Positions 56,485 through 64,000 of a stretch of 64,000 nt of DNA are shown piece by piece; position 1 is the first letter of the stretch; each line of letters starts with the position of its first letter. A model generated the notes under the pieces. It saw only the letters and a program-made list of their open reading frames with translations. It was not told the origin of the DNA and made no database searches. Source of the DNA: Flavobacteriales bacterium UBA1494 (lineage in GTDB: Bacteria > Bacteroidota > Bacteroidia > Flavobacteriales_E > Vicingaceae); assembly GCA_905182175.1 (NCBI GenBank), contig CAJJAT010000009.1, positions 1 through 64,000 of the forward strand. The letters are read 5' to 3'. A program made the translations under genes and the position numbers.

Positions 56485-57036
56485 TTACCTCAACTTACCG
56501 ACTAACTTAAAGTAGTCTTTTAAAGAAGTGTGCAATGAGGCTTTCTCTCCTTCGCTTAATGGTGTTTCCCCGGTGAAAGAAACAATACTTGTTTCAGCTT
56601 TTCGGTCTAGTTGCTTAAAAAGTTGAGCTGCAAAAACAAAGTGACTTCTATTGTCTTCGCCAAGTAATTCAAATTCTCCGTTAGTATCTTCATATTGCCA
56701 CTTTATTGTAAAGTCGTTGAATTTAGAGTCTACAACAATGTAACACTCATTCATTAACCAGTTACTTACCAAAACGAAGCTTAAATTATTTAGGTGTGGG
56801 TCAAACTCTCTGCTACCAATTTTATACAATATAAAATTAGCATCATCTCTAACTTCGTTTGTGTAAAAATACGAGCGGATATTTTTAAAATAAAGTTGGC
56901 CTGAAGAGGAGGTCGTGAAATCAATTTCTTTTAAATTAATTTTTTTACCTTCTGGCCCAAACACTGCAAAAGCAGTCACAAAGACGATAGTCGTTGCAAT
57001 AAAATAAATAAAAACTCTCTGAAGTTTATTTTTCAT
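56485..57036 (-). CDS. Membrane-anchored hypothetical protein
   Basis: A 183-residue protein from ATG 57036. One N-terminal helix (RVFIYFIATTIVFVTAFAVFG) anchors or exports it; the rest is soluble and mixed alpha/beta with LYFKNIRSYFYTNEVRDDAN and EFELLGEDNRSHFVFAAQLF. I do not recognise the family. It faces the AlgJ-like gene (convergent) and is divergent from crtZ, with only 58 bases between the two starts. Confidence 0.6.
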   Translation of the reverse strand: MKNKLQRVFIYFIATTIVFVTAFAVFGPEGKKINLKEIDFTTSSSGQLYFKNIRSYFYTNEVRDDANFILYKIGSREFDPHLNNLSFVLVSNWLMNECYIVVDSKFNDFTIKWQYEDTNGEFELLGEDNRSHFVFAAQLFKQLDRKAETSIVSFTGETPLSEGEKASLHTSLKDYFKLVGKLR

Positions 57037-57094
57037 AATATTATAACAAAAGGGCTTCTCAAATGTTACAAATTCTAAAAGTAAATTTACAACT

Positions 57095-57559
57095 ATGAAT
57101 ATAGCGCTTCATATTATGATCACTCCCGTTACCTTTGGTGCGATGGAATTTATGGCTTGGTTTTCACACAAGTATATTATGCATGGTTTCCTTTGGGTAT
57201 TGCACAAAGATCACCATCAGCCTCAAAAAGGGTGGTTTGAAAGAAATGACACCTTTTTTATTTTTTACGCAGCAATAAGCACAGGCTTATTAATTGCTTG
57301 GGGTGAAGGCGTTTTTGAATACGGTTTGTCGATTGGCCTTGGAATTTTATTTTACGGAATATCTTATTTTGTTGTTCATGATGTATTCATTCATCAGAGA
57401 CTAAGTTGGTTTAAAAGAACTGATAACAGATATTTCAGGGCAATTCGTAAAGCACACAAAGTGCATCACAAACATTTAGGAAAAGGAAAAGGGGAGTGTT
57501 TTGGAATGCTAGTAGTACCCACAAAATACTTTAAGGAAGCGGCGAAAGTTAGACGGTAA
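57095..57559 (+). CDS. crtZ: Beta-carotene hydroxylase CrtZ
   Basis: A 154-residue integral membrane di-iron hydroxylase that turns beta-carotene into zeaxanthin. The histidine motifs are in place: HKYIMHG, LHKDHHQPQKG, VVHDVFIHQR and HKVHHKHLGKG. About four helices match the fatty-acid hydroxylase fold. Flavobacterial yellow pigments commonly rest on zeaxanthin. It overlaps the convergent DUF429-like gene by 11 bases. Other carotenoid genes are not in the window. Confidence 0.94.
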   Translation: MNIALHIMITPVTFGAMEFMAWFSHKYIMHGFLWVLHKDHHQPQKGWFERNDTFFIFYAAISTGLLIAWGEGVFEYGLSIGLGILFYGISYFVVHDVFIHQRLSWFKRTDNRYFRAIRKAHKVHHKHLGKGKGECFGMLVVPTKYFKEAAKVRR

Positions 57560-58136
57560 TAGTGCCTTCTTTGGCATCTCCAAATACCATTGCAGACTGC
57601 ATTTCGTGACGTTTTGCAGAATAAAGGCACAAGAGTGAGTCAAAATGATGCCAAGTTTCAACTTTTTCGTTGTCAAACATAAAACCACTAATTTCCTTTA
57701 ACTCTTCGCACAAAGCAGCAATTTGATGGCGGTCCTTCTTATAGTTTTTCTCTTTAAGCTTAAGTACATCTGCAAGTTTTGACGGGTAGGTTTCAACAAC
57801 CTTAACTCCAAGTTTGGTAATTTCAACTGATAGTTTCATCGCTCTTGCGGTTAATCCACCTAAGAACATTGGAGACATTGCTCCAGTAGCTTTATCCGCT
57901 TCTCTATAAAAATAATCTCCATTCGGAACATCCTGGGAGTAGATTTTTGGTAGAGAAAGAGGTGCATCAAAGTACGCAAGCCATACATTTTCGTTGACTT
58001 TAATGAAGTCAACTATGAATTGATCAGCGTCTTGATTTTTTGCAGAAGCAAAAAAATCTACTTTGTTGTGGTCGTACATTCGAGCTATTACCGTTGTTCC
58101 TGCTAATTTTGCTCCGTAATCTATTCCAATAATCAT
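57549..58136 (-). CDS. DUF429-like predicted nuclease (RNase H fold)
   Basis: A 195-residue protein from ATG 58136. The opening MIIGIDYGAKLAGTTVIARM, with an Asp followed by a glycine turn, is typical of RNase H-like folds and the DUF429 family. Further acidic points are YFDAPLSLP and the late HHFDSLLCLYSA. Conserved VVETYPSKLADVLKL fits the family pattern E-x-YP. A nuclease role is predicted from fold only. A longer start at 58166 would add ten residues before the core strand. Confidence 0.7.
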   Translation of the reverse strand: MIIGIDYGAKLAGTTVIARMYDHNKVDFFASAKNQDADQFIVDFIKVNENVWLAYFDAPLSLPKIYSQDVPNGDYFYREADKATGAMSPMFLGGLTARAMKLSVEITKLGVKVVETYPSKLADVLKLKEKNYKKDRHQIAALCEELKEISGFMFDNEKVETWHHFDSLLCLYSAKRHEMQSAMVFGDAKEGTITV

Positions 58137-58225
58137 AAACGTATGGTTGGTAAAGTCAAACAACAAAAAGACAAAAAATGTTCGATAAATTAAAACTTTA
58201 TTAATTGCTCGGAGGTTTACAAAAC

Positions 58226-59770
58226 ATGAAAAAGACGATAAGACTAATACTTGGAGATCAATTAAATCAACACCATAGCTGGTTTTCTGAGGTAAACGAA
58301 AAGGTAACTTATGCAGTGATGGAGGTGCGTTCAGAAACAGACTATGTTCAGCATCACATTCAAAAAGTACTCTCCTTCTTTTTGGCTATGAGGGCTTTTG
58401 CTGATGATTTGAAAGCTCAAGGACACCAAGTTGTTTATTATAACTTAGACGATCAGAGCAATCAGCAGAGTTTTTCGTTAAATATTAAAACGATTATAAA
58501 AAGCGGCGGATTTGAGCGGTTTGAGTACCAATTGCCGGATGAATTTAGGTTGGATGAAGAAATGAATAAGTTATGTACTTTTTTGGACATAGAAACTGAT
58601 GTTGTAGATTCAGAGCATTTTTATACAGGTCGTTTAGAAATGAAGGAGCTTTTCGATAAAAAGAAAAGCAAAGGTTGGTTAATGGAAAGCTTTTATCGAG
58701 AAATGCGAAAAAAGCATGATTTACTGATAGATTTGAACGACAAGCCGATTGGTGGGAAATGGAACTTTGACCAGTCTAATCGAAAGAAATTGCCCAAAAA
58801 CCACAAACCAATTGCCCCAAAATTATTTCAAAGAGATGTTAGTGAATTGGTTCAACTTTTAGAAAAGCATGGTGTAAAAACGATTGGTTCAGTGGATCCT
58901 AAAAACTTTGTCTGGCCGGTTACTCGGAAAGAAGCAGAAGAAATGCTTGACTTTTTTGTAGCGGAGTGTTTGCCGCTATTTGGCGATTTTCAAGATGCCA
59001 TGACGGTTGGAGAGTGGAGCTTGTACCATTCTCGCCTTTCTTTTTTAATGAATTCAAAGATTCTCTCACCAAAGGAGGTAATAGATAGGGTTGTTGAACA
59101 TTGGAAGGAAAATCAAGAAACAATCGATATTTCTCAGGTGGAAGGTTTTGTGCGGCAAATTATAGGATGGCGCGAATATATGAGAGGTATTTATTGGGCA
59201 AAAATGCCAAACTATGAGCAGGAAAATCAATTAAATCATACAAATAAGCTACCTGAGTTTTACTGGACAGGTAAAACGAAAATGAACTGCATGAAGCAAT
59301 CGATTCAACAATCATTGCAATATTCATATGCGCACCACATTCAGCGACTAATGGTTACAGGTAATTTTGCGCTTTTGGCAGGAGTTGACCCAAATGATGT
59401 TGATGAATGGTACTTGGGAATATATATTGACGCAATACAATGGGTGGAGCTGCCAAACACTAGAGGCATGAGCCAATGGGCAGATGGAGGCCTAGTGGCC
59501 ACCAAACCATATGTTTCTTCCGCGAATTATATTGATAAAATGAGCGATTATTGCAGCAGTTGCTATTACTCGAAAAAGGAGAAGGTAGGAGAGAAAGCTT
59601 GTCCTTTTAACAGCTTGTATTGGAATTTTATAGATCAGCACATTGAAAAGTGGGAGAAAAACCACAGAATGGGCATGATGGTAGCCAATTGGAAAAAACA
59701 AGATCCCGAACAAAAAGTAAAAATATTAGAACGTGCTCAACATGTATTAGATAACATAAATACTATCTAA
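58226..59770 (+). CDS. Iron-sulfur (6-4) photolyase / cryptochrome (FeS-BCP, PhrB-like)
   Basis: A 514-residue flavoprotein of the FeS-BCP group. It opens KKTIRLILGDQLNQHHSWF. Four cysteines that bind a [4Fe-4S] cluster are at the family spacing: one in KMNCMKQSI, then 88 residues later YCSSC, then 12 residues and KACPFN, as in Agrobacterium PhrB (350, 438, 441, 454). Other FAD-domain motifs are GWREYMRGIYW and NTRGMSQWADGG. It repairs (6-4) photoproducts with light or senses light. ATG 58226 is preceded at 58211 by ggagg, one of the few Shine-Dalgarno-like sequences here. Confidence 0.93.
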   Translation: MKKTIRLILGDQLNQHHSWFSEVNEKVTYAVMEVRSETDYVQHHIQKVLSFFLAMRAFADDLKAQGHQVVYYNLDDQSNQQSFSLNIKTIIKSGGFERFEYQLPDEFRLDEEMNKLCTFLDIETDVVDSEHFYTGRLEMKELFDKKKSKGWLMESFYREMRKKHDLLIDLNDKPIGGKWNFDQSNRKKLPKNHKPIAPKLFQRDVSELVQLLEKHGVKTIGSVDPKNFVWPVTRKEAEEMLDFFVAECLPLFGDFQDAMTVGEWSLYHSRLSFLMNSKILSPKEVIDRVVEHWKENQETIDISQVEGFVRQIIGWREYMRGIYWAKMPNYEQENQLNHTNKLPEFYWTGKTKMNCMKQSIQQSLQYSYAHHIQRLMVTGNFALLAGVDPNDVDEWYLGIYIDAIQWVELPNTRGMSQWADGGLVATKPYVSSANYIDKMSDYCSSCYYSKKEKVGEKACPFNSLYWNFIDQHIEKWEKNHRMGMMVANWKKQDPEQKVKILERAQHVLDNINTI

Positions 59771-59867
59771 GAGAGTATCATATTAGTAATATGGAACCTC
59801 TATCTTCCCGTTAGCTTTATTAAAGTTAAACTTACAGTTCAAATCCCAAAAAAATAAAAAACATAGA

Positions 59868-60716
59868 ATAATAACTCTGTTACTATTACTAGGACCGGCA
59901 TTGTCGGATGCGCAATATTCTGATTTATTCTTTTCAGAATACATGGAGGGGTCCCCCAATAATAAGGTGTTAGAGATATATAACTCTACTTCAACTTCAA
60001 TTGACCTTAGTGATTACATGGTTTACCGTAAAAATAGGGAAAGTCTTACTCCTGGTTCCACTTTCTCCTCAAGGTATTTTAGCGTCCACTTCTGTGCATG
60101 TTATAGTAAACTTCTCATCAATACCCTCAACTGTTTCGAGGTCAGAGACCACCAGTTCGGTTACTTCGTTCAATTGGGATGATGCTGTTTGGATGAAAAA
60201 AATATCTACAGGGGACACTTTAGATATCATTGATGTTATGGGACTTGATCCAGGTTCAAGGTGGACTGTTGGTTCGGGAAGCACTCAAAACACGACGTTG
60301 GTGAGGAAGGTTTCGGTATTTGACGGTCAAGTTGATTGGGCTATTGGAGCAACTGAATGCGATGTTTTTTCTCAAAATACAGAAGACTCACTAGGAACAC
60401 ACACAAAAAATCTTTGCCCTTCGTCTGCAACATTTACGGTGGCAACATTTTAGGGCGCAAGCCATTCACGCACAGGGTTTCTGCCGGATCGGATACTTCA
60501 ACGGTTACTGGCTCTTGGACATACACTTATTCGTGGAGCAATGTTGCAACAACAGCTTCAATTACCGTTTTCGCAGCAGGAACATATACGGTAACTGTAC
60601 CTGATGGATCAGCCTCGGTGGGTGAGAGTACAACGATTTCAGAACCAACAGTAAGCGTGCCTTCAATTTCGTTTAATGCAAGGTTTTCAGCAAGCGGAGC
60701 CTTTGATGGTGCGTAA
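59868..60716 (+). pseudogene. Remains of a lamin-tail-domain / SprB-repeat surface protein
   Basis: Three frames together read as one secreted protein. A signal-like start (IITLLLLLGPALSDAQ) has lost its ATG. Then comes a lamin-tail-type domain: YSDLFFSEYMEGSPNNKVLE in one frame to about 60040, continued after a one-base shift as LSPQGILASTSVHVIV, WDDAVWMKKISTGDTLDII and DWAIGATE. A TAG at 60451 and another shift lead to an SprB-like unit (TYSWSNVATTASIT, then AGTYTVTV) that stops at 60714. Similar proteins of the phylum are T9SS cargo. The piece of SprB sequence matches the style of the repeats at the left edge of the window. Confidence 0.7.
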
Positions 60717-61298
60717 ACTGTTTTATTTGTTTTGATCCAAATACTCTAGTCTTAATTTTATTGAATTATCTTCCTTTGGTCGAAGACGGCTTCTACACAA
60801 AATTTCAAATTGTAAGAATAAAAGGTTGTTTTGATGCAAAATAGAACGGATTCGGTTGCTGTTGGATGGCCTTAAGCTAACTCTTCGATGTTAAATGAAA
60901 TTCAGTTTAGTAGTTTAAGAGCAGGAAGTTTGTGATTGATATTTGGGTTGCTTTTGTAAACTGTTCATAGCATTAAGTCAGGAATTTGAAAAAGCCAAAG
61001 GAAAGTTTAGAAACGATGATATCGTTTTTTCTCAATTGGGATAGACTAAGAAAAAGAAAAGTGTATTAATTACACCGGAAATCACAAAGCGAACTACCAA
61101 AGTTTCTAGATGAGCACTGGACTTAACGAATCAATAAGGGAATTCACGTTTGTAGAGTCTACAATTGAAGATCTTACGATGTTTGCGATCAATTTCCCGC
61201 TCTTGCTTGAATAGACAAAAAGGAGTGGTTTCTAAATTAAACGTTAACCAACGGGGAACACCTGAATTTGATAAAAAATTAAAAAAGGTGTTGAAAAA
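60717..61298. other. Region without a gene, perhaps decayed coding sequence
   Basis: 582 bases with no open frame of interest. Short protein-like pieces on the + strand (VEDGFYTKFQIVRIKGCFDA near 60775 and QEFEKAKGKFRNDDIVFSQL near 60980) are separated by stops, so this may be the 3' remainder of the broken gene to its left. Confidence 0.4.
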
Positions 61299-64000
61299 TT
61301 AGTCCAATTGACTTGCTACAGTAACGACGTTTTTAAACAGTTCTTGATCACCATTTAAATTAAATGCTTCAAATAGCACAACGTAAACACCTATTCTTGC
61401 CTTGCTATTTTCATCTGTTATCCCATCCCAAAAAAAGCTACCTTCAGAACCCAATAGTTCATTATTTATAAGCTTTTTGATGAGCCTCCCATTGCGGTCG
61501 AATATGGAAACACTTGCGGCAAAACCGGGAGCGTTGAATTTATAGTTTACTGTTAGGATATCTTGAAAACCATCGTTATTAGGGGAAATAATTTGAGGAT
61601 CTAAACTTACTGTGCCGCTTGACCTTGGATTGGTAAAATCTTGAGAATTTTTATAACCCGGAGTTGCAAAGCCTACCTTTTCTGAAGCTGAATGCCAGTT
61701 ACTTTCATCCAAGCTTTCACGTTCGCTGCTAATGCGTTCTAAAGAGACTCCGTCTTCATCAACTAACAAAGCAAAATGATAATCGTCTTTGTATTCTACT
61801 TGGTCAATTTGCTCTTGATTCGAATTGAACAAGTAAACTGTGCCTTCGTCATCGTTGTAGGTTGGTAGGTCCTTTATCTCAAGAATATTGTCGGCTACAC
61901 TTAGAGGGTATTGCTGAATAATGTTTGCTTTATTCTCTGTGAGCACGATGTATTCTTTAGGAAAAACAAGAACAGGAACTTCAGTAACGATTTTTAGGTT
62001 CGCTATTGTGTCGTCTTGAAAGTTGGCAATTTGCCAGTACTCCAAAGTGATTACTTTTTCAGAACGATTGTACAGTTCTACAAAATCTACACTTCCATAT
62101 CGGGAATTAAATAGAATTTCATTTATTACCAAGTCGTTACTGTCTGCGTTGTCTGGTAAGGCGATGAATCTTGCATTTTCTTCAACGGCATTGCCTGAAC
62201 AATCATTTGCGTCTATAACTGAAAAGGAATAAAAGATACCCGAGTCTAATGGAGCATTGAGAGTTAATATTAATTCTTCGTAATCAGGAGCAATTGCACT
62301 TTTCGATTTCAGGTTAATTGCCGGAGATAAGGCATAGGTTGCAGTTTGCAGAGACACACTGTCCATTAGCTCATTAAATCTGACTAAAAGAGTTGTGTCG
62401 TTTAAAATTAAAACGTCTAACAACTTTGGTGCAACATGGTCAGGCAACGTGTCAAATGTGCTGTTTTGTGAGCCGGGAGTACCACCAATCGAGTTTGCTG
62501 CTGCTATAAAATTAGCCCTACCAATACAATCTGTAAAAGGGTTGATTAGCTCTAAGGTAAACCCTCCACCTTTTTTTACATCGTCTCTAAACCAACTTTC
62601 TTTGTAGTTTACAAAGTCAATTTTTTGACCATTATTGTCTTGCAATGTAATGTTGTCTTCGGTGTTATTTAACGAAGGGAAACTAGCCGGACCTTGAACC
62701 GTACCATAATTAGAAAAATCTGCAACTGCTGATTGAGAGCAAAGGATTAAATACTCACCTGGTTTAATTATTTGCGAAGTAAGTGTTGCGTTAGCCGATG
62801 CATCTGATAAAATCCAGCCGTCAATATTGAAGGCATGGGCTGAGGCATTAAAAAGTTCAATAAATTCATAAGCCGGTAAACCATTGCTTGGGTCAGTGTC
62901 GGGGTAGAGCTCATTAATTACCAAATCTCGGTATGTGGCTATGCTTGGAATAAGAAATTCAAAAATATCAGTACTGTTTTGAATATTATTTCCATTACAA
63001 TCTCTAATGTTATCAACTGAAAGGGTGTAAATAATGCCTGAGTCCAACGGAGTTAAAAGAGATACTTTAATTGATTGAAAATCTGGGGTAACGTTGTAAA
63101 CGAGCCCCACGAGTATGTTCTGATTGATTTGGAAGATGGCAGAAACAACAGTGTTGGTGTCTATGGACTCATCAAACTCTAAAAGAAGGGTGTCTCTGGT
63201 TAATACTTTTACGCTAACAAGTAGCGGCCCAACTTGGTCAGGAACAGAATCAAATGTTGAGTTAATGCTTCCCGGAGTTCCCCCAACAGTATTTGTCGCT
63301 GCAATAAAATTACTAGCTCCAATGCAATCTGTGAAAGGGTTGATTTGTTCTAAAGAGTACCCTCCGTCATCCTTGTTGTTATCCCGATACCAAGAGTCAG
63401 TGTAATTAACAAAATCCACTGTTTGTCCTGTATTGTCTCGCAACGTAATGTTGTCTCCGGTATTGTTAAGTATTGGAAAACTAGTTTGACCTTGGACAGT
63501 AGCAAAGCTCAAAAAGTCAGCTGTAGAAGCTTGAGGACAAATAATCAAGTATTCTCCTGGGCGTAAAATATGATTGCTCAAGATGGAGCTGCTAGTTCCG
63601 TCAGAAACGACCCAATTGTTTAAATCAAACACTTTGTTGGAAGTGTTGAATAGCTCGAGAAACTCTGCATCGGGCAAACCATTACTTGGTGAGAAATCTG
63701 GATATAATTCATTTATAACAATGTCTCTATAAACGGCAGTCGCAGGAATAAAGTAAGTAAAAGTCAAGGCTGAAGTTAGCATCGTGTTACCTGCAGTATC
63801 TTGCACCTTTTGCACGCTTACAGAGTAGCTGTTGCCATTTGTAAAGACTGTAGAAAAGGTGAGTTCCACCGAACTACTGTCTACGCCTGTAAAGCTTGCT
63901 GTTGAGGGGTTTCCTATAGATTGATTTACGGTGTAGTTGTTCAGGTTTAATGCAGTAACGACATCTAGCCTTTCATTAAAAAAGATTTTAATTTTGTTAT
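61299..64000 (-). CDS. Large lamin-tail / Ig-like surface protein with CHU_C C-terminus, 5' part missing
   Basis: The frame is open from the right edge to a TAG at 61299 (about 900 codons visible). It contains Big_5/SbsA-like Ig domains (IKIFFNERLDVVTALNLNNY; LLLEFDESIDTNTVVSAIF) alternating with lamin-tail domains. Two of these are near copies with a period of about 0.8 kb: YRDIVINELYPDFSPSNGLP near 63735 and YRDLVINELYPDTDPSNGLP near 62938; a third, shorter one begins DLVINEILFNSRYGSVDFVE. The protein ends with a type B sorting domain of the gliding-motility CHU_C kind (ISPNNDGFQDILTVNY, FDRNGRLIKKL, FFWDGITDENSKARIGVYVV). It is probably a T9SS-exported, cell-surface or secreted protein. 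Confidence 0.88.
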   Translation of the reverse strand, partial: NKIKIFFNERLDVVTALNLNNYTVNQSIGNPSTASFTGVDSSSVELTFSTVFTNGNSYSVSVQKVQDTAGNTMLTSALTFTYFIPATAVYRDIVINELYPDFSPSNGLPDAEFLELFNTSNKVFDLNNWVVSDGTSSSILSNHILRPGEYLIICPQASTADFLSFATVQGQTSFPILNNTGDNITLRDNTGQTVDFVNYTDSWYRDNNKDDGGYSLEQINPFTDCIGASNFIAATNTVGGTPGSINSTFDSVPDQVGPLLVSVKVLTRDTLLLEFDESIDTNTVVSAIFQINQNILVGLVYNVTPDFQSIKVSLLTPLDSGIIYTLSVDNIRDCNGNNIQNSTDIFEFLIPSIATYRDLVINELYPDTDPSNGLPAYEFIELFNASAHAFNIDGWILSDASANATLTSQIIKPGEYLILCSQSAVADFSNYGTVQGPASFPSLNNTEDNITLQDNNGQKIDFVNYKESWFRDDVKKGGGFTLELINPFTDCIGRANFIAAANSIGGTPGSQNSTFDTLPDHVAPKLLDVLILNDTTLLVRFNELMDSVSLQTATYALSPAINLKSKSAIAPDYEELILTLNAPLDSGIFYSFSVIDANDCSGNAVEENARFIALPDNADSNDLVINEILFNSRYGSVDFVELYNRSEKVITLEYWQIANFQDDTIANLKIVTEVPVLVFPKEYIVLTENKANIIQQYPLSVADNILEIKDLPTYNDDEGTVYLFNSNQEQIDQVEYKDDYHFALLVDEDGVSLERISSERESLDESNWHSASEKVGFATPGYKNSQDFTNPRSSGTVSLDPQIISPNNDGFQDILTVNYKFNAPGFAASVSIFDRNGRLIKKLINNELLGSEGSFFWDGITDENSKARIGVYVVLFEAFNLNGDQELFKNVVTVASQLD

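Overview
This is an AT-rich stretch of a Bacteroidota chromosome, most likely a marine or aquatic member of the Flavobacteriales (Crocinitomicaceae, Cryomorphaceae or Vicingaceae type). The evidence is type IX secretion and gliding genes (porZ, gldH), SprB-repeat and lamin-tail surface proteins with CHU_C-type C-termini, the families DUF4837, IPExxxVDY and DUF502, the operon order holB-ricT-gldH-pbp1A, and promoter boxes of the Bacteroidota type (TAnnTTTG about 17 bp after a TTG-like box). Shine-Dalgarno sequences are nearly absent and several genes start with TTG.

Layout. 1-5.3 kb: the 5' part of a giant SprB-repeat/LamG surface protein that runs off the left edge, a truncated TonB-dependent receptor, and a membrane-bound AraC regulator. 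6.3-16.1 kb: tRNA-Arg(UCG) with a good terminator, porZ-recO-MFS transporter on +, and the operon tatA-gatA-lytic transglycosylase-DUF4837 on -. 16.1-22.2 kb: an intact LytTR response regulator preceded by its sensor kinase, which is wrecked by nine in-frame stops and four frameshifts, then a secreted MORN-repeat protein. 22.7-33.9 kb: housekeeping and envelope genes (rpiB, M28 peptidase, TlpA-like lipoprotein, DUF502, a complete TonB receptor, a serine hydrolase, pyruvate kinase). 34.0-36.0 kb: two families of short palindromic repeats, one flanking a frameshifted GIY-YIG nuclease gene. 36.0-47.7 kb: pheS and a cyclophilin, cvpA, pgk, and the six-gene + strand operon holB-ricT-gldH-pbp1A-CoA transferase A/B. 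47.8-56.5 kb: a glycan locus with a decayed membrane protein, two GT2 glycosyltransferases, a large GT-C-like membrane protein and an AlgI/AlgJ-type O-acyltransferase pair. 56.5-59.8 kb: crtZ and an iron-sulfur (6-4)-type photolyase. 59.9-64 kb: remains of a lamin-tail/SprB surface protein and the 3' part of a large lamin-tail/CHU_C surface protein that runs off the right edge.

How the genes work together. PorZ and GldH belong to the T9SS/gliding apparatus, and the proteins at both edges look like its cargo. The holB operon joins replication, peptidoglycan synthesis and gliding. The 49-56 kb locus probably builds and O-acylates a surface glycan.

The most unusual signals are these: gene decay confined to a few loci while their neighbours are intact; the GIY-YIG gene flanked by direct copies of a palindrome, one of which encodes its own C-terminus; a cysteine-rich (zinc-ribbon-like) insertion in the class A penicillin-binding protein; and a shared C-terminal tail motif in two otherwise unrelated glycan-locus proteins. 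I did not find CRISPR arrays, insertion sequences, phage genes or a recognisable defence system. All family assignments come from reading the sequence, without database searches.
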